Source: Bacillota bacterium (GTDB taxonomy: Bacteria; Vulcanimicrobiota; JAJTBE01). Taken from it: a DNA stretch of 35,113 nucleotides. A program made the translations under genes and the position numbers. The stretch spans positions 1 to 35,113 of the forward strand of contig JAJTBE010000080.1 of NCBI GenBank assembly GCA_021287065.1, read 5' to 3'. Positions 7,738-16,044 of this stretch are shown here, piece after piece (position 1 is the first letter of the stretch; every line of letters begins with the position of its first letter). A model generated the notes under the pieces. The model saw nothing but the letters and a program-made list of their open reading frames with translations. It had not been told where the DNA came from and searched no databases.

Positions 7738-8610
7738 TTATGCTTTATAAATCTGATACATCCAGCCAGGCAGGGTTTCAATCACCACTTCGTCTTTCAA
7801 CTGTGACGGCGGTTTTTCCGATAGAAGCATAGCGAGGGTAATAATCTCCAGCTTCAGGGCGCTGATATCCCTCTGGTTTTCCGGCGGCGTCATCAACCTG
7901 TCGATACTATCCTCAGCATCAGCAATTATGGAAGATTTGACATCGCAATAAAGGGAATAGGTGATGGGGTTCACTGTTTTTATAGCTTCGGAAAAACTCA
8001 GCCATGGTCGGTTTTCCAGTTCTTTTTTCAACAGGGATGCATTCCGTTTTTCCAGCTCCCTCACGCAAACAGGGCAGAATGTGAGGTTCTTTTCAATAGC
8101 CACTCCGCAGTGGAAACATCTGACTCCGCCATGTTCGAGAATCCATTTCTCATAAAGCAGGTTTCGGGTCAGTATTTTTCTTGCAAGTTCAATGGTTTTT
8201 TCATCAGTCAGACCAATAAGGGCTGATTCCACTTTTTCTTTGTCTTTTTCTCCCAATTCCAGTGAATCAATGGAATAATCATCCTCACCGTTTTTCTGTT
8301 TTTTCTTTTTCCCAAATTCAGTCGGTTCAGCTCTGAAATATATTTTGTTGACGACGCCCCTGCCAAGAATCTTTTCATATCTTTTAAGAAATTCATATTC
8401 CCTGAGGCTCATTTCATTTGCCCAGATATGATCCCTTACGGCAATATGGAGTTTATCCCCTGTGAGCTTTTTGGCAATGCTCAGGGCAGCTATTTTGCTT
8501 CCGCACACTCTTTCCCATACGGTTAGAGCTTTATGCCTTTTATAACTGTCAAAAAGATTCAGCTTTTTCAGTATGTTTTTAAGAGAGTTTTCAATTCTGC
8601 CTGGCTGCAC
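7738..8610 (-). CDS. DciA-like (DUF721) replication protein with zinc ribbon
   Basis: 290 residues. The first 95 or so match the DUF721/DciA pattern (VWERVCGSKIAALS, then GDKLHIAVRDHIWANEM and a long helix). This domain loads or recruits the replicative helicase DnaB in bacteria that lack DnaC. After a Lys-rich linker comes a four-Cys zinc ribbon: C165-x2-C168-x10-C179-x2-C182. A further helical region of about 100 residues follows. Typical DciA proteins are shorter and have no such ribbon. The start is GTG and overlaps the end of recF by 43 nt, a common recF-DUF721 pairing. No classical terminator is visible between it and the convergent lipoprotein gene. Confidence 0.78.
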   Translation of the reverse strand: MQPGRIENSLKNILKKLNLFDSYKRHKALTVWERVCGSKIAALSIAKKLTGDKLHIAVRDHIWANEMSLREYEFLKRYEKILGRGVVNKIYFRAEPTEFGKKKKQKNGEDDYSIDSLELGEKDKEKVESALIGLTDEKTIELARKILTRNLLYEKWILEHGGVRCFHCGVAIEKNLTFCPVCVRELEKRNASLLKKELENRPWLSFSEAIKTVNPITYSLYCDVKSSIIADAEDSIDRLMTPPENQRDISALKLEIITLAMLLSEKPPSQLKDEVVIETLPGWMYQIYKA

Positions 8611-9722
8611 CGCCTTATAGCTCCATTCTCTGTAAAATAAGTTTCGATGAATGCAAACTGTCCGAATGCATCATGTATGCCCGTAGAAGTATAAAACATC
8701 TGGCAGCGTTCGTAAAGATGGCGCAGAAAGTTCTCCATGTGATCAGTGTCAAATTCGTTGAGACAGTCATCAATAAGAGCTACGGGGCTTTTACCCGTTT
8801 TACCTGAAACAATCTCCACTTCCGCAAGTTTCAGCAGCGCTGCGGAGCTTCGCATTTCGCCGAATGAGGCAAAATGCTTCATGGTTTTTCCTTTCTGTTT
8901 CAGGTCAAAATCATCCCTGTGAGGTCCCGCCATGGTGAATTTTCTTCTCTGCTCTTCCTGTTTAAGGGTATGGAGAGTTTCAAGAAATGAACCGGAAATT
9001 GCATCTGCTGTTCTGTCTTTCAGGTTTTTAATTGAAGTGCGGTATCGTATATCTGGTGAGGGAAGGCGGAATATTCTGTTGTGGTGCTCTTCAATAAAAG
9101 GCCTGAGCATATCGATTATTTCAAGCCTTTTCGAGACAATAATTCCGGCATAGGTCGAAAGTTTCTTTTCATATATTTCCCCAAGGAGGGGATCCTGCGA
9201 TTTGACAGGCAGTTTAAGCCAGCTGTTTCTTGCGTCCAGAATCCGTTTGTAATTCCGGAGAGTTTCAACCAGTGGGGGATAAACCCGGCAGCACATCAAG
9301 TCAAGCATCTTACGCCTGTTATCCGGCGCTCCCCTTATAATTTCCAGATCATCGGGAATCATCAGTATTGCAGGAGCCTGATCGAGGAACTCCGACAATC
9401 TTCCCACCGGATTTCCATTGAGGAGAACCGTCTTTTTCACCCCTGCTGCAGGGTCCTTTTCCCATCTGAGTGTTATTGAAAACTCACTGTTTCCGTCGTA
9501 AAACCATCCTATCACAACGGCGCAGTTTTCATTGAAACTTATTACATCTTCTTCAATCGGTGCTTTGTATGATTTTCCAAGACAAAGGGCATAAAAAGCT
9601 TCGAGAAAATTTGATTTGCCCTGGGCATTATTTCCTATAACAAGATTGAATTCATCTCCAGCTTCGATTTCTGCGCTTTTGATGTTTCTGAAATTGGAAA
9701 TCTGAATTTTTTTAAGTTTCAT
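8568..9722 (-). CDS. recF: RecF, DNA repair/replication SMC-like ATPase
   Basis: 384 residues, the usual RecF length. RecF binds DNA with ATP and, with RecO and RecR, directs RecA loading at gaps. Walker A is GNNAQGKSN (30-38), after the family start LKKIQISNFRNI. The ABC-type signature is FASFGEMRSSAALLKLAE, and Walker B is PVALIDDCLNEFD. The ATG lies 6 nt beyond the birA stop; the ribosome site is weak, which suggests translational coupling. It is followed by the overlapping DciA-like gene. dnaA, dnaN and gyrB, the common recF neighbours, are not in the window. Confidence 0.94.
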   Translation of the reverse strand: MKLKKIQISNFRNIKSAEIEAGDEFNLVIGNNAQGKSNFLEAFYALCLGKSYKAPIEEDVISFNENCAVVIGWFYDGNSEFSITLRWEKDPAAGVKKTVLLNGNPVGRLSEFLDQAPAILMIPDDLEIIRGAPDNRRKMLDLMCCRVYPPLVETLRNYKRILDARNSWLKLPVKSQDPLLGEIYEKKLSTYAGIIVSKRLEIIDMLRPFIEEHHNRIFRLPSPDIRYRTSIKNLKDRTADAISGSFLETLHTLKQEEQRRKFTMAGPHRDDFDLKQKGKTMKHFASFGEMRSSAALLKLAEVEIVSGKTGKSPVALIDDCLNEFDTDHMENFLRHLYERCQMFYTSTGIHDAFGQFAFIETYFTENGAIRRCSQAELKTLLKTY

Positions 9723-9728
9723 AATTAA

Positions 9729-10529
9729 TCAGGAATCCAGCAGTATAAGCCTTTCTGCGCTGTATAATATTCCCCGGGAACCAGTGCCGAGTTCCACCAT
9801 AAGTCCCCCGTCCTCGGTCAAATCGAGGGCTTCAGCGTCAGCTTCCTCTATTTCACCACTGTTTATAATTCTTACTTTTCTCCCCACTGTAACACAGCGG
9901 TTTTTGTATTTATGAATAATCTCAGTTGGTCCTTCTTCAAGGAATCTGTCATATTCCTTTTCCAGACGGTTGAGAATAGCTGCAAGAAGAGCTGTTGAAG
10001 CTGTGAATTCTCCCCGTTCGTCGAGCAGGGTGGTGGGGGGTGCATTAAATTCTCCTGAAAGATCCTTTGCGTGAAAATTCAGATTGATTCCTATACCCAC
10101 GATAACATACTCAGGTTCCATACCCCTGAATCTGCCTTCCATCAGTATGCCGCCCAGTTTCCTGTCGTTGACATAAAGGTCGTTTACCCAGTGATACTGG
10201 CATTTTACCGATGAAATAGCTTCAATCACCGCAGATATGGCAGCACCGAATATTATTGTGAGGGGATGAAGTTCCATTGCCGGAGGTCTGAGAACCAGAG
10301 AGAACCAAAGCCCTCCTTCCGGAGACTGCCATTCTCTCTCCATTCTTCCCCTTGCTTTTACCTGAGTGGAGGCGATAATAACCGCCCCTTCGTCTATGCC
10401 TTCTTTTGCCAGTTTTTTGGCTTTATTGCTGGTAGAATCCAGAACATCAAAATAAAAGATTCGGGAACCGAATCTTTTAGTTGTCAGTAATGATTTTAAT
10501 AAATTGGTGTCAAATCTGTGATCCTGCAT
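9729..10529 (-). CDS. birA: Biotin--[acetyl-CoA-carboxylase] ligase, no repressor domain
   Basis: 266 residues. It makes biotinyl-5'-AMP and transfers biotin to the carboxyl-carrier lysine. The family landmarks are FDVLDSTSNKAK (about 27-38), the biotin/ATP loop ARGRMEREW (59-67), SPEGGLWFSL, the lysine motif KLGGILMEG and VGIGINLN. The C-terminal SH3-like domain is present. It lacks the N-terminal helix-turn-helix of E. coli BirA (321 residues), so it should be an enzyme only, not a repressor. It lies 15 nt after the small unknown gene and 6 nt before recF, so it is cotranscribed with DNA-repair genes. Confidence 0.93.
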   Translation of the reverse strand: MQDHRFDTNLLKSLLTTKRFGSRIFYFDVLDSTSNKAKKLAKEGIDEGAVIIASTQVKARGRMEREWQSPEGGLWFSLVLRPPAMELHPLTIIFGAAISAVIEAISSVKCQYHWVNDLYVNDRKLGGILMEGRFRGMEPEYVIVGIGINLNFHAKDLSGEFNAPPTTLLDERGEFTASTALLAAILNRLEKEYDRFLEEGPTEIIHKYKNRCVTVGRKVRIINSGEIEEADAEALDLTEDGGLMVELGTGSRGILYSAERLILLDS

Positions 10530-10544
10530 ATTATCACATGTGGC

Positions 10545-10934
10545 TTACCAACCCTGTCCCGCCGTTTTCATTGAGAGCATTTCCAGTTTTTCCCACAGGG
10601 ATTTGCCTTCTTCTCCTTCTTTAATTTCTGATTTATTTTTGTCGGGAGGCGTCAGCCCGATATTGCTTCTGAAGCTTTCAAGGCTGAATGCCTGATCCTG
10701 TTTTCCGATATTATTATCACCTGCAAGAGAACCAAACAGAGCTTCGTGTGATAATTTTATCCGATCCGTCGTGTCGGCTCCTCTGCCGGATAATCCCGGA
10801 AAGCGGTTAGCCCCCTGTCCGGCAGCTCCGGCTTGTTCCTGTTCCCTGCCTGTTGCCCGGGCAAAATAATTGTAGGCGCTTCCAACACTGTTTGAATTGT
10901 TTGTCAGTTCACCGGACTGCACTTTTCCAATCAC
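10545..10934 (-). CDS. Small unrecognised hydrophilic protein, first gene of the birA-recF run
   Basis: 129 residues from a GTG start, with a GGGGG stretch about 10 nt upstream. I do not recognise the family. It is rich in Gly, Ser, Asn and charged residues, with no signal peptide or membrane helix. An amphipathic segment near the middle reads DRIKLSHEALFGSL, and a C-terminal helix reads LWEKLEMLSMKT. The rest looks disordered. The ORF is supported by a promoter directly upstream, by tight spacing to birA (15 nt), and by coding in step with its neighbours. A start further in is possible. It could instead be poorly conserved leader sequence. Confidence 0.55.
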   Translation of the reverse strand: MIGKVQSGELTNNSNSVGSAYNYFARATGREQEQAGAAGQGANRFPGLSGRGADTTDRIKLSHEALFGSLAGDNNIGKQDQAFSLESFRSNIGLTPPDKNKSEIKEGEEGKSLWEKLEMLSMKTAGQGW

Positions 10935-10977
10935 TTGACTCTGCCCCCAATTTTAAAGAATCAGAAGTATATGATCT

Positions 10978-11005
10978 ATTATCACTCTCAGGGTAAAAAT
11001 GTAAA
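10978..11005 (-). promoter_or_regulatory. Promoter for the unknown-birA-recF-dciA operon
   Basis: On the minus strand the -35 element is TTTACA (11005-11000), followed by a 16-bp spacer and the -10 element GATAAT (10983-10978). Both match at five of six positions. Transcription would begin near 10971 and read through the tightly packed genes to 7738. Confidence 0.5.
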
Positions 11006-11014
11006 CGGCGAAAT

Positions 11015-11719
11015 CTATTTTGTTATCCAGCCTCTTTTTGATGAGAACATGATTTCTTCCATTTTATGTTCTCTGGGATTGGGGCAGCGGATTATATAGT
11101 CGTCGCCTTCAACCTTAAACTCATAATCTTTTCCGGTAATGGGGCACACCGGCATCGATTTGATATAGCTGGGGATCATTTTTTTCAGTTCGCTGGGGAA
11201 TTTGCCTTTGTTGTCTTTGGCGTAGTATTCCAGTGCTGTGGCAAGGCCTTTGATGTTTTCAACGCAGATCATGCCGAGGAAACGGTATTTTCTTTCTTCT
11301 GCGATTGCATTAAAGCCTGCCCAGTTGACTGATGAAATCTCCACTTTGTTCAATCCGTAGGCAGAAGCGTCAGGAGCTGCAAGGGTGTAGGTCTTTCCGT
11401 CTTTAGCTCTTGAATAAACGAAATCCTTGCCTGTTGCCGGATCTTTGGGAATTGTAACATTCTTGTAGCCGTTGGGGAGGATTGAATTCAGGTCTTTAAG
11501 GAGCTGATCGAGATTGTCGGGGTAGTCGCCTGATTCCATAAAGTAGAATTCGATAAAGACTCTTACCTGTGAAATCGAGTCGAATAACTGTCCCAGTTTG
11601 TCGCTGCCTGAACTTGCAGGCTTTGCATCTTTATCTGCTGCAAAGGCAAAGGGTGAAACTGCCAGAAGGCAGCATGCAGCCAGAACTGCACAGATAAGTA
11701 AGTTTTTAAATTTCTTCAT
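11015..11719 (-). CDS. Exported protein with two tandem pilin/GspG-like modules
   Basis: 234 residues. A Sec signal peptide (1-27, AFA cleavage site) is followed by two copies of one module. Copy 1 (about 41-117) has a helix, then GDYPDNLDQLLKDL, then PKDPATGKDFVYSRAKDGKTYTLAAP. Copy 2 (about 150-205) has a helix ALEYYAKDNKGKFPSELKKM, then MPVCPITGKDYEF and DDYIIRCPNP. The fPs.L, P.TGkdY and gd.Y pattern is that of the C-terminal domain of type II secretion pseudopilins (GspG). The prepilin peptidase leader and the hydrophobic pilin helix are absent, so it should be a soluble periplasmic or secreted protein. Cys192 and Cys202 could form a disulfide. AAGGAG lies 7 nt before the ATG. Function unknown. 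Confidence 0.72.
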   Translation of the reverse strand: MKKFKNLLICAVLAACCLLAVSPFAFAADKDAKPASSGSDKLGQLFDSISQVRVFIEFYFMESGDYPDNLDQLLKDLNSILPNGYKNVTIPKDPATGKDFVYSRAKDGKTYTLAAPDASAYGLNKVEISSVNWAGFNAIAEERKYRFLGMICVENIKGLATALEYYAKDNKGKFPSELKKMIPSYIKSMPVCPITGKDYEFKVEGDDYIIRCPNPREHKMEEIMFSSKRGWITK

Positions 11720-11744
11720 TCTTATCTCCTTGTAAATTTAACAA

Positions 11745-11819
11745 AAAATGCAGGGAAAAGCATTTCTGAAAATCCTTGATTGCGGAAATTCAACTCCGCA
11801 ATTCTTCTTCCTGCATTTT
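11745..11819 (-). terminator. Compound hairpin after rpoD: terminator or structured leader
   Basis: An outer 10-bp stem pairs AAAATGCAGG (11745-11754) with CCTGCATTTT (11810-11819). Within it, an 8-bp stem pairs ATTGCGGA (11779-11786) with TCCGCAAT (11795-11802). Read on the minus strand, the outer stem ends in a run of six T, as in an intrinsic terminator for rpoD. A possible extended -10 at 11827-11835 would instead make this the 5' leader of the pilin-module gene. The sequence allows both. Confidence 0.5.
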
Positions 11820-11826
11820 AATTTGC

Positions 11827-11835
11827 TTTATATCA
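11827..11835 (-). promoter_or_regulatory. Possible extended -10 element for the pilin-module gene
   Basis: The minus strand reads TG-A-TATAAA just after the rpoD stop. I see no good -35 hexamer at the right distance, so this relies on the extended -10 form. A start near 11820 would place the compound hairpin at the very 5' end of the transcript. Confidence 0.3.
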
Positions 11836-11849
11836 GTTGCATTAACAAC

Positions 11850-14153
11850 TTACTGGCTCATCCAGTAATCTTTGAGTTCCTGGGATCTTTTGGGAGAACG
11901 CAGTTTTCTGAGCGCTTTGGCTTCAATCTGTCTGATTCTCTCACGGGTAACTCCGAACTCTCTTCCTACTTCTTCCAGAGTTCTCGAACGGCCGTCTTCC
12001 AGACCGAAACGGAGCTTCAGAACTTTCTTTTCCCTGTCCGTAAGCTCGTGGAGAACCGCTTCCAGTTTTTCTTTGAGAAGAATGGAGGTTGTTGCATCAG
12101 CAGGGGAGATGGCGGCATCGTCTTCGATAAAATCGCCGAGGTGCGAATCATCTTCCTCACCGATGGGAGTTTCCAGAGATATAGGCTCCTGTGCGATCTT
12201 CAGGATTTCTCTCACCCTGTCCTGATTATTCTTTTCAAGGGTTCTGATTCTTTCCTGAACATTAAGATCATCGATGGAGAACTCGAATTTGAAATCGATT
12301 TCCTGTTTCTTCTGATCTTCCATTTTTTTCCGGAATTCTTCTGAAACCTGCCTGCGGATATCTTCGTGATCTATTGGGAACATTTCCCTTGTGATCTCTT
12401 CCACAGTCGGTTCCCTTCCATGAGTCTGCAGGAGCTGTCTTGAAATTTTGATCAGACGGTTGATGGTTTCCACCATGTGAACAGGAATACGGATTGTTCT
12501 TGCCTGATCTGCCAGCGCTCTTGTGATAGCCTGGCGGATCCACCATGTGGCGTATGTGCTGAACTTGTATCCCTTACGGTAGTCAAACTTTTCCACCGCT
12601 CTGATTAAGCCGAGGTTGCCTTCCTGAATAAGATCGAGGAAAAGCATTCCTTTGCTGATATATTTTTTAGCAATACTGACGACAAGCCTGAGGTTGGCTT
12701 CCGTAAGCTGTTTGATGGCTTCCTTGCCGTTGAACAGGTGGTTGTCGAGCAGTTTGTATTCATCTATGGATGTGAAAATAGGAGCTTCGATTTTGATGGT
12801 CTCAATAAGAGACTCTTTCATAAAACGGAGCCTTGTTTCGGGTCTTCCCAGAATTTCGAGGTTTCTGTCCACATCATCAATAAGTCTGCCCAGTCTGTTT
12901 CTGATCTGGAAGAATATCTTCGAATCTTCGTTTCTGCGGTAGAAGTCTTCAGAATCTTCCCTCAGTTCGCTCAGAATTTCCGCAGCTTTGATACCTTTGG
13001 AAATTCTGTCCCTGAACTCTTCCAGAGAAGCTCCGCTCTCTTTGCGTCTTTGTTCCATCAGGTTTTTAAGTTCTGCAAGTTTAGCTTTTACTTCTTCCTT
13101 GTGTTCTGTGGAAGCATTGGGCTTTTCTTCTCTTTCAGGTCTTTCCTCGCCGGGTTCTCCCGGTTCCTGTTCGGGGTTTTCCCTGCGTTCGAAGAATTGC
13201 AGATCAGATAAAAGCTGATTTTCCCTTTTAATCATGTTAAGAAGCTGGATGTATTTCCATCTGGCATCGAGGCCCTTTCTTACTTCTTCTTTCAGGTATT
13301 CTTCAGCTTCTCCAAGCATAAACTCAGGATCGGTTATCCGTTCTCCTGCCTGTTTGCCATAGAGGATCTTCTCTTTGAGTTCTCTTTCCGAAGCTTCGAG
13401 AAACTTTTCGATCTCTGACTTGAGGCTGACATCTTTAATCTGCTCCCAGGAAGCAAAAGGCATAATGCTTTCCAGAAGTTTGGAGTTTCTGCGGCAGCGA
13501 AGCATTTCATTGTCGATTTTTGCGAGATATGCCTGTTTACCCTCGCCAAAGAGAGTTTCTTCAAGCATATTATCCGCTTCCACCGATGAGAGAACTTCAT
13601 TCCACATTTTGTTTAATTCTTCAAAAATTGTTTTCTCTGCCGGCGGTTCGAGTTTTTCTATTTTGTCGCGCAGCTCCATAATCCGGTATTTCTTTTCCGG
13701 ATCTATGCGCGGGGAAGAAAAGATAGCCTTCCAGAGCTCAGGCTCACTTAAAAGATGATTACGGCAGTATGTGCCATGCTCAATCTTAATCGCCAGTTCC
13801 ACTTCTTTGCTGGATGTAAGAAGGGGGACTCTGCCAATCTCCTTCAGATACATCCTGACCGGATCATCAATTATGCCGCTCTCGGCAACCATTTCCAGTT
13901 CATGAAGTTCCTGTTCGATTTTCTCAGAATCTTCTTCTTCTATGTCAAGGATTTCTTCCCCTTCGGGAATCTCATTAACAATTTCGATACCTTCGCTGAT
14001 GATTACATCAATTAGGTTGTCAATTTCCCTTGTTTCAAGTTTGCCTTCTTTTAGTAGAAATGCATTGATCTCTTCGGAAGTTAGAACTTTTCTTCGTCGT
14101 CCTTTGTTAATCAATTCCTGCATTTCCGAGGAAAAGCTTTCCCCGTCTACCAT
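11850..14153 (-). CDS. rpoD: Primary sigma factor RpoD (sigma-70)
   Basis: 767 residues. Region 1.1 is about 1-70 and region 1.2 about 95-130 ([17 protein letters not shown]). A very long non-conserved region follows to about 475. Regions 2.1-2.4 begin near 477 ([47 protein letters not shown]), then region 3 ([13 protein letters not shown]) and region 4, with the helix-turn-helix [20 protein letters not shown] recognising the -35 element. The long insert contains a Glu/Pro/Arg-rich low-complexity segment (about 330-350) flanked by coiled-coil-like helices. GGAGG lies 8 nt before the ATG. It lies downstream of dnaG, 118 nt apart, as in the macromolecular-synthesis operon. The promoters noted in this window fit its expected -35/-10 specificity. 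Confidence 0.97.
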   Translation of the reverse strand: MVDGESFSSEMQELINKGRRRKVLTSEEINAFLLKEGKLETREIDNLIDVIISEGIEIVNEIPEGEEILDIEEEDSEKIEQELHELEMVAESGIIDDPVRMYLKEIGRVPLLTSSKEVELAIKIEHGTYCRNHLLSEPELWKAIFSSPRIDPEKKYRIMELRDKIEKLEPPAEKTIFEELNKMWNEVLSSVEADNMLEETLFGEGKQAYLAKIDNEMLRCRRNSKLLESIMPFASWEQIKDVSLKSEIEKFLEASERELKEKILYGKQAGERITDPEFMLGEAEEYLKEEVRKGLDARWKYIQLLNMIKRENQLLSDLQFFERRENPEQEPGEPGEERPEREEKPNASTEHKEEVKAKLAELKNLMEQRRKESGASLEEFRDRISKGIKAAEILSELREDSEDFYRRNEDSKIFFQIRNRLGRLIDDVDRNLEILGRPETRLRFMKESLIETIKIEAPIFTSIDEYKLLDNHLFNGKEAIKQLTEANLRLVVSIAKKYISKGMLFLDLIQEGNLGLIRAVEKFDYRKGYKFSTYATWWIRQAITRALADQARTIRIPVHMVETINRLIKISRQLLQTHGREPTVEEITREMFPIDHEDIRRQVSEEFRKKMEDQKKQEIDFKFEFSIDDLNVQERIRTLEKNNQDRVREILKIAQEPISLETPIGEEDDSHLGDFIEDDAAISPADATTSILLKEKLEAVLHELTDREKKVLKLRFGLEDGRSRTLEEVGREFGVTRERIRQIEAKALRKLRSPKRSQELKDYWMSQ

Positions 14154-14271
14154 TATATGCCTCCTGACCCTGATCGTTATATGGTTTTTAATTTAACCGT
14201 TTCTCTGATAATACTTCCGCTATCACATGACAAAAGTACATAAAGACGCCAAAGGCTGGAACACAGGGTTC

Positions 14272-16029
14272 TCAATTGTTGGCGCCGGGAGATTTCATCT
14301 TCCTTAAACTTTCGATATACTCCCTGAAGTCCGGATCATTATAGTCAAGCTTACCCTCAGCCAGCTTCTGTCTGAAACTAAGCTCTCGCTCGTCCTTAAT
14401 TCTCCTGTGTTCAATCTTCTTTAAAAGTATCCGCACTTGTTCTTCATTACATCCGTTTGCTCCTTCTTTCACCGACAAATCAATTGCAGTTTTCAGTTGT
14501 TCCTCTGTTCTGAAAATCCGGCTCAGAATATCAACGGAAAGAGGCTCAGTCCCCTCAATTTCTGCATTTAAAAGAGCGGTATAAACAGAAAAATATGCGG
14601 ATTTCATGCATTTTTCATTTATCGAATACTCTCTGCAGATGGAAATATAAGATGGATTTGTTAAGATACAGTTCAGCAGAATCTCTTCGGGAAGCTTGAG
14701 CTTCTTTGTAAACACAGGGTTTTCATCGGGGATCTGTTTTTTTACCCGGGTCCCTGCCACAATTTTTCTCAGGCTTTCTTCCGGTATGTTATGTCTCTGG
14801 GACAAAACCCTTATGTATTCCGATAATCTGATTTCACCTTTCACTTCCTTTAAAACAGGCACAAGCTCCCGGACAAATTCCTGTTTGCTCTCAGGACTCC
14901 TCATGTCATATTTTGATACCAGATTATCAATTTTATATTCAATAATGCCTTTGGCGTTTGCCGCAAGACTGCTGAAGTAGGCGGATCCCTGTTTTCGTAT
15001 GATTGAATCGGGATCTTCCCCAATGGGCATTTCCATAACTTTTACATAAAGCCCCGCTTTTTCGAAAATCTCAATACCCCTGTCTGTGGCTGTGGCTCCT
15101 GCGGTATCTGCATCGTATGCCAGAATCACATTCTTTGTATATCTCGATATTGCCCGGGCTTGTTCTTCCGATAGTGATGTTCCCATAGATGCAACAACAT
15201 TTGTGAAGCCTCCCTGGTACATCGAAACAGCATCCATGTAGCCTTCAACCACATATACCTGTTCTTCTTTTCTTATGGAAGGCTTGGCAACGCTCAATCC
15301 GTACAGTATATGCCTTTTAAAGAAAATAGGAGTCTCCGGTGAATTAAGATACTTCGACTGAACTTCCGCAGACATTGCTCTTCCGCCCATGCCCACTATT
15401 CTGCCCTGACTGTCTGCAATGGGAAACATGAGCCTGTCTCTGAAATAGTCATAATAATCGCCCCGGTTGCTTCTTCTTACGATTCCCGCCCGTTCCATAG
15501 CCTCGTAGGATATTTTCAACCCTCTCAGATGCCTCGCCAGAAAATCCCCGCCTCCCGGTGCATATCCCATGTTAAAATCTGTCAGGGTTTTCTGAGAAAG
15601 CCCCCTCTGAAGCGCATAGTTTAAAGCGGTTTTTCCAACGGCGGCTTTTATCAGCGTTTCATTGTAATAATGGGCTGCTGCTGTGAGCACCTTAATGAGT
15701 ATGGATTTTTCCGATAATCTTTTTCTTTCGCCTTCACTGGTGCTGAGGGTAATTCCCGCCCTGTTTGCCAGAATGCCGATTGCTTCTCCAAAAGGGATTC
15801 CTTCAATTTTCATAAGGAACTGAATTGGACCCCCTCCTTCGCCGCATCCGAAACATTTAAAAAAGCCTCTGTCGGGGTGTACAAGAAAAGAAGGGGTCTT
15901 TTCTGTGTGGAAAGGACAAAGGCCCTTCAGATCCTTGCCTGACGGCTTTAAGGTTACATACTGGCTAATCAGCGCCCCGATATCAGTTCGAGCCAGTATT
16001 TCATCAATTTTCTCCCGCGGGATTTCCAT
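14272..16029 (-). CDS. dnaG: DNA primase DnaG
   Basis: 585 residues. It synthesises RNA primers at the replication fork. The N-terminal CHC2 zinc-binding domain has C38-x2-H41-x17-C59-x2-C62. The TOPRIM catalytic core shows VVEGYMDAVSMYQ and, further on, VILAYDADTAGATAT, which carry the metal-binding acidic residues. The C-terminal part (about 430-585) is the helicase-interacting region, with no conserved motif that I can read. AGGAG lies 8 nt before the ATG, and the dgt stop is only 15 nt upstream. With rpoD it forms the conserved primase-sigma pair; rpsU, often the first gene of this operon, is missing here. Confidence 0.96.
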   Translation of the reverse strand: MEIPREKIDEILARTDIGALISQYVTLKPSGKDLKGLCPFHTEKTPSFLVHPDRGFFKCFGCGEGGGPIQFLMKIEGIPFGEAIGILANRAGITLSTSEGERKRLSEKSILIKVLTAAAHYYNETLIKAAVGKTALNYALQRGLSQKTLTDFNMGYAPGGGDFLARHLRGLKISYEAMERAGIVRRSNRGDYYDYFRDRLMFPIADSQGRIVGMGGRAMSAEVQSKYLNSPETPIFFKRHILYGLSVAKPSIRKEEQVYVVEGYMDAVSMYQGGFTNVVASMGTSLSEEQARAISRYTKNVILAYDADTAGATATDRGIEIFEKAGLYVKVMEMPIGEDPDSIIRKQGSAYFSSLAANAKGIIEYKIDNLVSKYDMRSPESKQEFVRELVPVLKEVKGEIRLSEYIRVLSQRHNIPEESLRKIVAGTRVKKQIPDENPVFTKKLKLPEEILLNCILTNPSYISICREYSINEKCMKSAYFSVYTALLNAEIEGTEPLSVDILSRIFRTEEQLKTAIDLSVKEGANGCNEEQVRILLKKIEHRRIKDERELSFRQKLAEGKLDYNDPDFREYIESLRKMKSPGANN

Positions 16030-16044
16030 CTTCGCACTCCTGTT

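Noticed and set aside
12738..13211. Plus-strand reading frame of 157 residues over rpoD
   Set aside because: It lies within the coding region of rpoD in the opposite sense and shows Phe/Ser-rich composition typical of shadow frames.
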